Below, in pieces: positions 8,729 to 18,210 of a stretch of DNA of 53,245 nucleotides. A program made the position numbers and the translations under genes. This DNA is from CAIQJJ01 sp964606085 (GTDB lineage Bacteria; Chloroflexota; Anaerolineae; Anaerolineales; UBA4823), in assembly GCA_964606085.1 (NCBI GenBank), contig CAZSFD010000029.1, positions 1 to 53,245 of the forward strand, read 5' to 3'. Numbering within the stretch: the first letter of the stretch is position 1; the number at the start of each line of letters is the position of its first letter. The notes beneath the pieces were generated by a model, which did no database searches, was not told the origin of the DNA, and worked only from the letters and a program-made list of their open reading frames with translations.

Positions 8729-8742
8729 GTGCATGAGCAGTT

Positions 8743-11700
8743 TTACTTTCTGTAGCGGGCGTAGACCAGCGCACCGCCGAGGGTGGTGCCCAACAGAGCC
8801 ACGATCAGCAGCCATAAGGCGGGCGACATGATGGGTGTGGCCTGCAGGTTGACCAATTCAATGGCCGTCGGGCCAAATATCCACTGATAGTCTTCCACTT
8901 CGCCATTGCTGGCCAGGCCAGTGGGCTGCGCCAGACCGCTGGTGGAAGCGGCATATAACCGGAAGCGGGCGTTGACAATGCGCTGCGCACCGTTGAAGCC
9001 AGCGGGGACATTCAAGGTGATGGTACGGTCGCTGTTGATGGCATAGTCGAGCAAGACACGTTCGCCCGAGTCATTGAAGTCTTCATCTTCATTCCAGTCT
9101 ACCCAGGCGCTCAGGTAACAGCCGCTGGCGCAGTTGGTCACGTCAACATCTACCGAAGCGCCATCTTCGCCATCTACCCAATAGACCCCGCTGGTGCGAA
9201 GGACACCATCGTCGTAGGTATCCAGGTCGGATGTGCCCGATTCACGCCCATCGCCTTCGGGGGTGATGCTGTCACCGCTGAGATTGGTTGATCCGAGATA
9301 GACAGCTGCGCTGGCAGGAATGATATGACGAGCGCCATTATCGGCCAGCAGGGTGTTGTTGTAAGCGGCAGGGAGGTCGCCAAGGTCCATCTGGGCTACG
9401 AAACCGAAGTTGCGGGTTGCGGTGGTGCTGCCGCTGAGGGCAATGCCGGTGTAAGCGGTGGGCGTGGTGGCGCTTAAGCCGGTCAGGCTGGCTGCGCCGC
9501 TGTTGGCAATTACCCGATAGGTGCCGTCGGCAAGGTTGCCAAAGGCGTAGGTGCCATCTGCAGCGCTCAAGGTGCTGCCGACCAGGACATCGTCGGCGGC
9601 ATTGGCGCCGCCGCAAATGGTATCAGCGCCGCAATTCCACAGGTAAACGGGGACATTCCCATAGCGCACAGGTTCTTCCGCCGGGGTGGGGCCTGGGTTA
9701 ATGGTCTGATCACTATTGCTATCAAACCAAACCGTGCCGTTGATGGTGTTATTGCCATAGAAGCGGTAGCCGAAATCGAGGTTCAGATTGCAGTTGGTGC
9801 TTGCTGCACAAGCGTTTCCACCAATTTCAGCGACCGCGCCAGCGGTGCGATCCAGGTCTACATCGAACGATGGGGCGTTGGTACAGGCAGTGAGGTTGCA
9901 GGCGTTTCCACTGACGGGGTCGTAGGTTTGGGTGAGGCCAGCGGCCAGCAGGGCAGCGTCGGTGACGACAATGTAGTAGACAGACCCATCGGTCATGTTT
10001 CCGCCAAAGCTGTATTCGCCATTCTCATCGGTGGTAGTCGAGCGAACCGTGCCAGAAGAACAATTGGATACTTCACACAGCCGCACGGTCACCCCGGAGA
10101 TGCCCTGCTCATCGGGGTCGCGCACACCATCGCCATCGGCGTCGAGCCAGATCACATCGCCGACATAGGTGGTTGGCTGGTAGCCGAAGTCGGCGGTGAG
10201 ATCGGAGCGGCCACCCAGCAGAGATGTGGCATATTCCCCATCGAGCGCGGTGTAGGTGCAAGCGGCGGGATTGTAGGGCGGGTAAGCGCAAGCCGCCGTT
10301 GTGCCATAGGCATCGGGATCGCCGGTCAGGCTGTAGCCGGCGGGGGTTGTTACCACAACTACGTAGTCACCAGCAGGCAGGCCGGTGAAGACATAGTAAC
10401 CAGAGCTATCGGTGGTGATAGATGAGCCCACCTGTGTATCGCCAGTGTCATAGACACCGTTGCCGTTGACATCGTTGTAAAGCGACACGCTGACGTTTTG
10501 CAGGCCGGGTTCGTTGGTATCCCAGAAACCGTCGCCATCAATGTCTTCCCAGATATAATCACCGATTTTGCCGCCGGTGACGAAGCCGAAATCGGCCTGG
10601 GCGAAGTTTTCACCTTCGTCCAGGGTCACACGCATCGTGTCGTTGGAGATGTTGGGGGTGGTCAGGTCGTCGTCGTGATCGTAGGTGGAACTGACCACGG
10701 TTCCGGCGGGAGCATCGCTTTCGTCTACGTCAACGATGTAGGTGGCAGCGGGTAGATTCTCGAAGCGATAGCCGCCATTGGCGTCGGTATCCTGGGTGGC
10801 GACGAAAGTGCGCTCACCATCTTCCAAAATACCGTCGCCATCATCATTCCATACATAGAGATTGACCGTGATATTGGCCAGGGGTGATTCGCTGGCATCT
10901 TGCAGGCCATCGCCATCGCTGTCGGCCCAGACGTAGTCGCCGATGGAACCGTAACCGATGGGCTGGTAGCCATAATCTTCTGCGAGGTAGTTGCTGCTGC
11001 CATCGGCGCTGACCGTGCTTTGGTCATCACAGGTGGTGCATAGACCAGCCTCGTCGGGGTCCTGGGTCTGGGCGTAATCCCAGGGCAGGTCTTGTTCGTC
11101 TACGATGACAAGGTAGCTTCCGGCAGGCAGGTTTTCAAAGAGGTATTCACCGTTGGCATCGGTGGTGTCGGTGGCGATCGGGGCGTCGTCAGCGGGATCG
11201 AGGATGCCATCGCCATTGCTATCTTCGTAGAGCCAGACGGTGATATTGGGGATGCCGTTTTCGTCGCTATCCTGGTCGCCGTCGCCGTTCCAATCGGCGT
11301 AAAGGGTGTCGCCAATGTCAGATGCGCCGGTTTGAGCGTAGCCGAAATCGTAGGAGCCGTACATATTGCCACCAGACGCGTTCAGGGCGTTGGCCTGGCT
11401 ATTGCCAGGAGCGCCTTCAGGATCAATGGTATTGCCCCACCCGGCGTTGCCGGCGACGGGGCCGCTGCCGGTTTCGATGCCTATGTAGTATGTTCCGTCA
11501 AGCAGATCGGAGAATTGGTAATCGCCATTGGCATTGGTAACGGTGGAGGCGCTGTCATTGCTGGAGTCACAGGGGGTGGTATTGCACAGGTACACAGTAA
11601 CGCCGCTGATGCCATTTTCGCCGCTTTCGCGCGTGGTATCGCCATCGTTATCTTCCCAAACATTGCCATAAATGCTGTTGGGGATGCGATAGCCAAAATC

Positions 11701-14700
11701 GGCATTGAGGTAGCTGTCATTGGCGGCGCTGCCATCGTTGGTGTTGATGACCAGGGTATTGGTCTGATGGTCGCATTCTGCACCAGCGCAAGGCGGGGTG
11801 GCATCGTCGGGATCGCCGGTTTGGGTGAAGGTTGCGCCGGGCAGGGAGGCAGTATCTACACGAACGCGATAGGAACCGTCGCGCAGTGCGTCAAACAGGT
11901 ATTGGCCGTTTTCGTCGGTGGTGGTGGTGGCCACGGCGGCATTCCACCCTGTGCCATTCCAGCGATCCAGGTAGACGGTGACACCGGGGATGCCAGCTTC
12001 ATCGCCATTTTGCACGCCATCGTTGGCGGTGCCGGTGCTACCGCCATTGTCATTCCAGATGGTGTCACCAATCGAGCCGGTGGGGTTGATGGTGACGTCG
12101 TCATTAGCGTTGCCATCATTAACGGGGCTGCCATTCGCAAACTCGGCATTACGCACACGGGCGTAGTTGATGGTGGTGACGGCATCGGCTTCGCTATCGG
12201 AATCGGCGTCAGGCGGTTCGAGCGCTTTCAGCACCACCGTGACCGATTTGGTCTGCCCGGCGTAGAGCGGGCCGAGGTTGTTCCAGGTGAGCAGGCCAGC
12301 GGGGTTGTAGGTGCTGCCAGCAGTGTCATCGGTGACAGAATCGGGCGTGGGATCGGCAGAGACGAACTCGAAACGGGCCGGGTCGAATTCATCGGTGAGG
12401 GGCAAGGTGGTGATGGTATCGGCGGGGCCACCGCAAGTTTGATCGGATGTCACGCGCAAACCCACTTCGGCGAGGTCAACATACGAGGTGTATTGGGCGC
12501 CGCCTGCGCCATTGGCGGTCAGGCGCACAACATACCGTGTGCCGTCCAGGTCTAACATATTGATGTTGGAAACGGCGCTGGCCGACAACGAATACTCCAG
12601 GGTAAAAGGCGTGCTGCCCCAGGTATTCATGGTCGTACCATTGTAGGTTTGCGTGTGCAGAACCGTTGGCCCCGTTGTATCCATGAAATCAACGACCAGG
12701 GTTTCACCCGTGTTGAAATCATTGACGACCGGTACCTTGATGTAGAGCAAAACATCTATGGCAGTGGCAGACCCTGCCGGGCTGCCCAGGGAAAAGCTAT
12801 TAATGCCCATATCTTCGGCGGTATTCCCAAACTCAGATGCCGAAAATGTGGCGAAATTGCCATCAAATGCAGCGGTATAAGGGAACCATTCGCGGTTGCC
12901 AGATACACCCGTATAGTTACTGTCAAAATTTGTTCCCCAACCCGTGTATGTACAGGCGACCCCCTGCCCGCTGCCATCGCCTGGGCGGGTGTTGGTCAGG
13001 TCAATCGTCCAGGTGACATTTTCGCCTTCGTAGGCCGGGTTGCTGGAAGTGAGCGATTTGGTCATCGCCAGCACCGGGCCAAAGCCGAAGTCGGCGTCGT
13101 TGAAGGTGACGGGGCTGGTCGTGCTGATGCCTAAATCGGTGACGGCATAGACGGTGCGGGTGGTTGGCACCAGGCGATTATCGGTGATGTCGGTATCCTG
13201 ATCATCTACCACCACCAAAAAGTCGCCATCGGCCAGCGAACCAAAGCTATAAGCGCCGCCGCTGGCGGTGGTCTGCGTGGCGATGAAGACGTCGCCATCG
13301 TCGAGCAGGCCATCGCCATTCTTGTCGTAATAAAGCGAGACCAACACGTCATCTATGCCCGTTTCGCCACCATCCTGAATGCCATCGGCGTTGGCATCCC
13401 ACCAGACGTAGTTGCCAATGGTGTTATTGCCAGCGATCATGGTCACCGTGCAAGACGAGGCGAATGGCTCGCCATCGGCAAAGCTGCCCTCGGCGCAGTT
13501 TTCCACAAAGGGTGGGGTGGGCGCTGTGCCGGGCAGGGTGGCGGCAAAGGTTACCGTGCCGCTGTTGCTGCCGCTGCCGGCGCGTTCGAGTGGAGCTTCG
13601 AGCCACCATTGAATGCTGCGCACGTTGGTGGCGGCTGGTTCGGTGGTTGTCCAACTGCTGGTGCTGCTATCGTAATAGCGAATGGTGTACGCTACGGGAA
13701 CGCTGTTGTTGGCGGCGGCGCTGCCAGCCACATAAGTCATGCCCGTGGGAACATCGTCGCTGATCACCAGGCCAATGGGGGCTGCCGCGCCGGTGGAGAG
13801 GAACAGCCCGGCATCGGCATTGGGCGAGGTGTTGACAAAGCTGATCGAGTAATCTACCCGTGCGCCGGTTGCTCCTTGCGCCGGGCTTCCCGTCTTGTCC
13901 ACGGTCACGGCTGGCTCGAAGGTCATCACCGGCGCCGGGCCAGTACCATAGTCAGCGTTGAATTTTTCGTTATCTGAACCCGAAGCGGCTTCTTGATAAG
14001 GTGTGATCGGGATGGTACAAGCGCCGCCCAGCGCCAAAAACTTGTAGTAGACCAGACCAACGACATTGGTATTATTTTGGGGCAGGTCGGTGAAGTAGAG
14101 ATTATTGGCGAAGGGGATGATCACATCGCCTGCGCTGGTTGTGACGGTCAAAACGCCAGTGGTCTCGACCAGCCGGAAACAACTGGGATCATAGGAGGCA
14201 TCGCCGAAGGGCTGCAGCCAGGCGTTGTAATCGGGAATGCCATCGCTGTCGTTATCGAAACCCTGGTTGACATTGCCCAGGCGGTAGAGAATACCATTGG
14301 TCACCACGGTCTCGCCAGGGTTGATCGTGCTGGTATCGGTATTGAACCAGGTGCCGCCAGGATTGCCATTGGGTTCGATCTTATTGGCCATGGCCGAAAT
14401 CTCGTTGCGCATGGTCATTTTCCAGGTTTCGTTATCATTGGTGCTGGCGCTGGATGTACCCCAGATATCGAAGGTCAACCACAGGTCGTCGGTATCGCTG
14501 TTGGTCGCCCCCCACACCGGGTCGTTCTGGCAATGAGGTTGATCGGGTGAGCCGCCGACATTTTCACAGGCGGGATAAGTGAAATGCCAGTATTGGTAAG
14601 AACAGGTGTCAGGCGCCAATGAACCGATGTAACGCGTAGCATCTGCTGCTCCACCCAGGTGCATGAAGGCATACGAACCCCCACCATCCACCAGGTCAGG

Positions 14701-15027
14701 ATGCTCCGTGTTAAAGGTGCCAGAACCCGGGGCGCGCGCCGGGTAGGCGCCAGGAGTAAGGCTTGTGTGATTGCCAATGTACCCAACGACATTGTTAATG
14801 GTACTGGCGCTGGTATTACAAAACTCGCCGATCACCGTTGCCACGCGTGGCGCATAGGTGGATGGTGCAGTGACGTTGGAATCGACCACCAGGTTGTACC
14901 CGGCGATGATCTTCACGTCCAGGCCATCGGTCACATCGGCAGCACGTACAGGGATGCTTGCTGCAAAGAGAGAAAGAAGCAGCCCTATGGCAATGAACAC
15001 ACATGTAAATCGAAAATATCGTTTCAT
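8743..15027 (-). CDS. Giant secreted SdrD-B-repeat surface protein with GEVED domain and C-terminal membrane anchor
   Basis: 2094 aa. The ATG at 15027 is preferred over longer forms because AGGAGG lies 8 bases upstream and a signal peptide follows at once (basic KRYFR, hydrophobic core, cleavage near PVRAA-D). The N-terminal ~430 residues are a non-repetitive ectodomain. A DUF11-like domain lies at ~380-520 and another region at ~640-920. About eight SdrD-B (Cna-B-like) repeats then occur, each opening I-G-[DN]-x-x-W-x-D-x-x-x-D-G and closing A-D-F-G-[YF]; the D-x-D-x-D-G loops are probable Ca2+ sites. A GEVED domain (YLSAWVDWNEDEDF ... GEVEDYQW) precedes a C-terminal transmembrane helix ending YARYRK. 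There is no LPXTG, so anchoring is probably by the helix rather than sortase. Likely adhesin or cell-envelope structural protein. Confidence 0.9.
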   Translation of the reverse strand: MKRYFRFTCVFIAIGLLLSLFAASIPVRAADVTDGLDVKIIAGYNLVVDSNVTAPSTYAPRVATVIGEFCNTSASTINNVVGYIGNHTSLTPGAYPARAPGSGTFNTEHPDLVDGGGSYAFMHLGGAADATRYIGSLAPDTCSYQYWHFTYPACENVGGSPDQPHCQNDPVWGATNSDTDDLWLTFDIWGTSSASTNDNETWKMTMRNEISAMANKIEPNGNPGGTWFNTDTSTINPGETVVTNGILYRLGNVNQGFDNDSDGIPDYNAWLQPFGDASYDPSCFRLVETTGVLTVTTSAGDVIIPFANNLYFTDLPQNNTNVVGLVYYKFLALGGACTIPITPYQEAASGSDNEKFNADYGTGPAPVMTFEPAVTVDKTGSPAQGATGARVDYSISFVNTSPNADAGLFLSTGAAAPIGLVISDDVPTGMTYVAGSAAANNSVPVAYTIRYYDSSTSSWTTTEPAATNVRSIQWWLEAPLERAGSGSNSGTVTFAATLPGTAPTPPFVENCAEGSFADGEPFASSCTVTMIAGNNTIGNYVWWDANADGIQDGGETGIDDVLVSLYYDKNGDGLLDDGDVFIATQTTASGGAYSFGSLADGDFLVVVDDQDTDITDNRLVPTTRTVYAVTDLGISTTSPVTFNDADFGFGPVLAMTKSLTSSNPAYEGENVTWTIDLTNTRPGDGSGQGVACTYTGWGTNFDSNYTGVSGNREWFPYTAAFDGNFATFSASEFGNTAEDMGINSFSLGSPAGSATAIDVLLYIKVPVVNDFNTGETLVVDFMDTTGPTVLHTQTYNGTTMNTWGSTPFTLEYSLSASAVSNINMLDLDGTRYVVRLTANGAGGAQYTSYVDLAEVGLRVTSDQTCGGPADTITTLPLTDEFDPARFEFVSADPTPDSVTDDTAGSTYNPAGLLTWNNLGPLYAGQTKSVTVVLKALEPPDADSDSEADAVTTINYARVRNAEFANGSPVNDGNANDDVTINPTGSIGDTIWNDNGGSTGTANDGVQNGDEAGIPGVTVYLDRWNGTGWNAAVATTTTDENGQYLFDALRDGSYRVRVDTASLPGATFTQTGDPDDATPPCAGAECDHQTNTLVINTNDGSAANDSYLNADFGYRIPNSIYGNVWEDNDGDTTRESGENGISGVTVYLCNTTPCDSSNDSASTVTNANGDYQFSDLLDGTYYIGIETGSGPVAGNAGWGNTIDPEGAPGNSQANALNASGGNMYGSYDFGYAQTGASDIGDTLYADWNGDGDQDSDENGIPNITVWLYEDSNGDGILDPADDAPIATDTTDANGEYLFENLPAGSYLVIVDEQDLPWDYAQTQDPDEAGLCTTCDDQSTVSADGSSNYLAEDYGYQPIGYGSIGDYVWADSDGDGLQDASESPLANITVNLYVWNDDGDGILEDGERTFVATQDTDANGGYRFENLPAATYIVDVDESDAPAGTVVSSTYDHDDDLTTPNISNDTMRVTLDEGENFAQADFGFVTGGKIGDYIWEDIDGDGFWDTNEPGLQNVSVSLYNDVNGNGVYDTGDTQVGSSITTDSSGYYVFTGLPAGDYVVVVTTPAGYSLTGDPDAYGTTAACAYPPYNPAACTYTALDGEYATSLLGGRSDLTADFGYQPTTYVGDVIWLDADGDGVRDPDEQGISGVTVRLCEVSNCSSGTVRSTTTDENGEYSFGGNMTDGSVYYIVVTDAALLAAGLTQTYDPVSGNACNLTACTNAPSFDVDLDRTAGAVAEIGGNACAASTNCNLNLDFGYRFYGNNTINGTVWFDSNSDQTINPGPTPAEEPVRYGNVPVYLWNCGADTICGGANAADDVLVGSTLSAADGTYAFGNLADGTYRVIANSGAASLTGLSATTPTAYTGIALSGSTTATRNFGFVAQMDLGDLPAAYNNTLLADNGARHIIPASAAVYLGSTNLSGDSITPEGDGRESGTSDLDTYDDGVLRTSGVYWVDGEDGASVDVDVTNCASGCYLSAWVDWNEDEDFNDSGERVLLDYAINSDRTITLNVPAGFNGAQRIVNARFRLYAASTSGLAQPTGLASNGEVEDYQWIFGPTAIELVNLQATPIMSPALWLLIVALLGTTLGGALVYARYRK

Positions 15028-15216
15028 TAGATGCCTCCTGAAATAAATTGTCAAAAGATTGAATATCACCCCCTGTGAAAACATTGTCCGCACATGCAGG
15101 GCGACGATGTTCCAGGGACAGTTATATAAAGAAATCGTAAAAGACGCTGTTTTGTTACATGACTCTCTTAACAAAACGGCAAGAAAAAACCGCCCCCGTC
15201 TTACAAAATTAACAGG

Positions 15217-15245
15217 TTGACCATGATTTGAAATCCGAATGAAAT
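15217..15245 (+). promoter_or_regulatory. Candidate sigma70-type promoter
   Basis: TTGACC (15217-15222), 17-base spacer, TGAAAT (15240-15245). The -35 is good and the -10 moderate (4 of 6). It would start RNA near 15252, running through the LacI-like operator into the terminator at 15356-15410. Lies in the divergent region between the surface protein and the PBP-like gene. Confidence 0.4.
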
Positions 15246-15291
15246 ACCCCCAAACCAACGGCAATGCTTTGGCAACGCCCCGATGCGAAAA

Positions 15292-15305
15292 TGTAAACGT
15301 TCACA
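15292..15305. promoter_or_regulatory. LacI/CcpA-type operator palindrome
   Basis: TGTAAACGTTCACA, a 14-base near-perfect palindrome with the central CG step typical of LacI-family and cre-type operators (pattern TGnnAnCGnTnnCA). It lies about 40 bases after the predicted RNA start, where binding would block elongation. No LacI-family gene is in the window. Confidence 0.45.
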
Positions 15306-15355
15306 AGAACAAGCCATTGCCACCGGGGCGTGCAGCGAGGGGCTGTGCGCAAAAT

Positions 15356-15410
15356 CAGGGGCCAGCAGCGACACAGGGGTGTGGGATGCTGCTGGCCCCT
15401 GGCTTTTTTT
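15356..15410 (+). terminator. Intrinsic terminator upstream of the PBP-like gene
   Basis: Perfect 14-bp stem: left arm 15356-15369 (CAGGGGCCAGCAGC), loop 15370-15387, right arm 15388-15401, then seven T (15404-15410). It lies between two divergent genes, so on the (+) strand it does not end any recognised gene; it must end a transcript starting in 15028-15355. Confidence 0.85.
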
Positions 15411-15414
15411 CGGT

Positions 15415-15420
15415 TACAAT
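15415..15420 (+). promoter_or_regulatory. -10 element implying a leaderless mRNA
   Basis: TACAAT right after the terminator T-tract and exactly six bases before the ATG at 15427, so transcription would begin at or next to the start codon. No good -35 is visible and no Shine-Dalgarno is present. The same geometry occurs at the kinase gene starting at 24943. Confidence 0.4.
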
Positions 15421-15426
15421 CGCCGC

Positions 15427-18210
15427 ATGAGCGCCGCCCAATCCATCGCCAGTCTCATTCACAAACGCCACAAACGCCGCCACCAGGCCAGCCACAACCC
15501 GTCCACCCATTGGGCCTGGGGTGTGGCCGTGTGCTTCAGCCTGGCAGCCGTAGCGGCCACTCTCGCCGCCGCCTGGGGCTATCTCAGCCTGGTGCGCGAC
15601 CTGCCCCCCTTACAACAACTCCCCTTACTGGTAGATGGCAACGCCGGTCAACTGCGCCAACCCACCCGCCTGCTTGACCGCACCGGCCAGCAAGTGATCC
15701 TCACCCTGCAAGACCCCGCCGCCACCGGTAACGCCTACCTGCTGCTCGAAGCCCTCCCCCCCGCCATCATCACCGCCACCCTGCACAGTGACCCCGGCTT
15801 CTGGCAGCATCCCGGCTACCGTCTCGGCGCAGAGACGCCCACCCTGGCCGAACGCCTCGTCACCGACCTGCTGCTATGGAATGAACCCGACACATCGCGC
15901 CGGGCCTGGCGCGCCAGCCTGCTGGCCGGGCAGGCCACCGCCCGCTATGGCCGCAAGAAAATCCTCGAATGGACGCTCAACAGCGCCCCCTACGGCCCCG
16001 GCGTCTACGGCATCGAAGCCGCCGCCCGCGCCTACCTGGGCAAATCGGCCACCGCGCTCACCCTGGCCGAGGCCACCTTCCTCACCGCTGCCAGCGCAAG
16101 CCCCGCCATCCACCCCGTCCGGGCCGCCGAACTGACCCGCCAACGCCAGACCGAAATCCTGCTCGACCTCAGCACCCAGGGCCAAATCAGCCCATCTGAA
16201 AGCCTGCAAGCCAGCCAGGCCACCCTGCCCCTGCAACCGCCAACAGAAATCATCAGCGCCGCCCCCGCCTTCACCAGCCTGGCCCTGCAACAGCTTGACG
16301 CGCAAATCCCCCTCCAACGCCTCGAACGCGGCGGCCTGCGCATCACCACCAGCCTCGATCTCGACCTGCAAACCCAGGCCGCCTGCACCATCCAGGCCCA
16401 ACTGGCCCGTCTCAACGGTCAGGCCGCCCCGGCGTGCGAAGCCGCCCGCCTGCTGCCCACCCTCAGCAGCGGCGCACCCATCACCACCAGCCTCGCCGCC
16501 AACGCCGCCATCCTCGACCCCGCCACCGGCCAGGTACTCGCCCTCGTCGGCCCAAACGACCCGCATCCCGGCGGCTCACTGCTCACCCCCCTGCTCTACC
16601 TTTCCGCCTTCGCCGGCGGGCAAGCGCCCGCCTCGCTCGCCTGGGATATCCCCGGTGAAACCGGCATCAGCAACTTCGACGGCCAGTTCCACGGCCCGGT
16701 GCGCCTGCGCACCGCCCTCGCCAACGATTACCTCGTCCCCGCCGCCCAGCTTTACCAGCAGGTAGGCGCCGCCAACCTCTGGCAAACCCTGGCGTCCTTC
16801 GGCCTGACAGCCCCCACCACCGGCGACGATTTCACCGCCTTCACCGACCATCCCCTGCGCCTGCTCGAAGCCACCCACGCCCTGGGCGTCCTCGCCAACC
16901 AGGGCACCCTGGCCGGCATCTCCCCCGCTGGCAGCAGCCAGCTACAACCGGTCATGGTGCTGACCGTCGAAAGCGTAGATGGCCGCCCCTGGCTCGACTG
17001 GCGTGAGGGCCAGCGCCGCCCTCTGGTCGGCGCGCAACTGGCCTACCTGCTCACCCACATCCTCAGCGACGAACCCGCCCGCTGGCCCGCCCTCGGCCAC
17101 CCCAACCCGCTCGAAATTGGCCGCCCCGCCGCCGTCAAGCTCAGCCAGACACCCGCCGGGGCAGATACCTGGGCCGTGGGCGCCATCCCGCAGCGCATAG
17201 TGGGGGTGTGGGTGGGAAAAACAGACACGCCCACCGAGGCAACACGCCTCTCCCCGCTGCACGCCGCCGCCATCTGGCACGCCCTCACGCAGTATGCCGG
17301 GCGCAGCCTGCCCTTCGAGGCGTGGCCCACGCCGCCCGGTGTGACCAGCCTGGCAGCGTGCGACCCATCCGGCCTGCTGCCCACGCTCGAATGTCCCAAT
17401 GTGGTCAACGAAGTTTTCATCGCCGGCAACGAACCCACCCGCCTGGACGATCTCTACCGCAGCGTGCCAGTCAACCGCATCAGCGGGCTGCTCGCCACCA
17501 TCTTCACCCCGCCCGCCCTGGTCGAAGAACGCGTCTACCTCAACATCCCCGCCCAGGCCATCCCCTGGGCGCAGCAGGCCGGTCTGCCGATCCCGCCCAC
17601 CACCTACGACATCATCAACCTGCCCCCCGCCAACCCGCGGGCAAACTTCACCACCCCGCACCCTTTCGACCACGTGCGCGGCCAGGTCACGCTCACCGGC
17701 ACCGCCAGCAGTGAAAATTTCGCCTCCTACCGCCTGCTGGTGGGCGCCGGCCTCAACCCGCAGCGCTGGCTGCTGATCGGCGATGAAGCCAGCCAACCGG
17801 TCGAAAACGGCGCGCTCGGCCAATGGGATGCCAGCGGCTTGAGCGGCCTGTATGCCATCCAACTGCAAGTGATCGGCGACGACGCCCAGATCGAAACCGC
17901 CATCGTCCAGGTGACGGTGGATAACCAGCCCCCCGTGGTGCAACTGCCCACCGCCCCGCTCACCTTCACGCCCAATGCCGAGGGCTACATCTTCCTGCAA
18001 ACCAACGCCAGCGACGACCTGGCCCTGGCCCGCCTCGAATTTTGGGTAGATGAAAGCCTGGTTGGCGCGCTGCACCCGCAATTTGGCGAAACGGGCCCCT
18101 TCACGCTGGCCTGGCAAGCCGCCCCTGGCTCGCATCGCCTGGAGGTCATCGCCTTCGACCGGGCCGGCAACCGCAATCAGGCCACAACCCCCTTCCAAAC
18201 CCAACCATGA
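15427..18210 (+). CDS. Class A penicillin-binding protein-like pseudoenzyme
   Basis: 927 aa, PBP1A/1C layout. Basic cytoplasmic start (HKRHKRRH), membrane helix ~33-58, GT51 glycosyltransferase-like domain ~60-270, transpeptidase-like domain ~345-650, C-terminal Ig-like region to the end. Fold landmarks persist (RKKILEWTLN, YGPGVYGIEAAARAYLGK, LTLAEATFL), but catalytic motifs are altered. The GT51 E-D-x-x-F is S121-D-P-G-F; SxxK is S384-L-L-T; SxN is D434-Y-L; KTG is K571-L-S. It should therefore lack both glycan polymerase and peptide cross-linking activity and may act as a structural or regulatory cell-wall factor. A longer frame starts at 15283, but that would translate the terminator hairpin, so 15427 is preferred. 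Gene is very GC-rich. Overlaps the next gene by four bases. Confidence 0.88.
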   Translation: MSAAQSIASLIHKRHKRRHQASHNPSTHWAWGVAVCFSLAAVAATLAAAWGYLSLVRDLPPLQQLPLLVDGNAGQLRQPTRLLDRTGQQVILTLQDPAATGNAYLLLEALPPAIITATLHSDPGFWQHPGYRLGAETPTLAERLVTDLLLWNEPDTSRRAWRASLLAGQATARYGRKKILEWTLNSAPYGPGVYGIEAAARAYLGKSATALTLAEATFLTAASASPAIHPVRAAELTRQRQTEILLDLSTQGQISPSESLQASQATLPLQPPTEIISAAPAFTSLALQQLDAQIPLQRLERGGLRITTSLDLDLQTQAACTIQAQLARLNGQAAPACEAARLLPTLSSGAPITTSLAANAAILDPATGQVLALVGPNDPHPGGSLLTPLLYLSAFAGGQAPASLAWDIPGETGISNFDGQFHGPVRLRTALANDYLVPAAQLYQQVGAANLWQTLASFGLTAPTTGDDFTAFTDHPLRLLEATHALGVLANQGTLAGISPAGSSQLQPVMVLTVESVDGRPWLDWREGQRRPLVGAQLAYLLTHILSDEPARWPALGHPNPLEIGRPAAVKLSQTPAGADTWAVGAIPQRIVGVWVGKTDTPTEATRLSPLHAAAIWHALTQYAGRSLPFEAWPTPPGVTSLAACDPSGLLPTLECPNVVNEVFIAGNEPTRLDDLYRSVPVNRISGLLATIFTPPALVEERVYLNIPAQAIPWAQQAGLPIPPTTYDIINLPPANPRANFTTPHPFDHVRGQVTLTGTASSENFASYRLLVGAGLNPQRWLLIGDEASQPVENGALGQWDASGLSGLYAIQLQVIGDDAQIETAIVQVTVDNQPPVVQLPTAPLTFTPNAEGYIFLQTNASDDLALARLEFWVDESLVGALHPQFGETGPFTLAWQAAPGSHRLEVIAFDRAGNRNQATTPFQTQP

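Larger units (their letters stand above)
15252..15410 (+). ncRNA. Candidate structured leader or small RNA ending in terminator
   Basis: Roughly 160 nt bounded by the candidate promoter and the terminator. Structure visible by eye: a 7-bp helix GGCAATG/CATTGCC (left arm near 15260, right arm near 15316), a 9-bp hairpin GCGTGCAGC/GGCTGTGCGC with two G-U pairs and loop GAGG (about 15328-15350), and the terminator hairpin. No convincing coding frame with a ribosome site. It could be a stand-alone sRNA or an attenuator for the PBP-like gene. No known RNA family recognised. Confidence 0.3.

Noticed and set aside
11092..12555. 487-codon open frame on the (+) strand
   Set aside because: Antisense to the surface protein; composition reflects Asp/Gly/Thr-rich repeat codons, with no ribosome site or known domain.
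15239..15430. 63-codon open frame upstream of the PBP-like gene
   Set aside because: Runs through the terminator hairpin and has no ribosome site.
16942..18204. 420-codon open frame on the (-) strand
   Set aside because: Antisense shadow of the GC-rich PBP-like gene.
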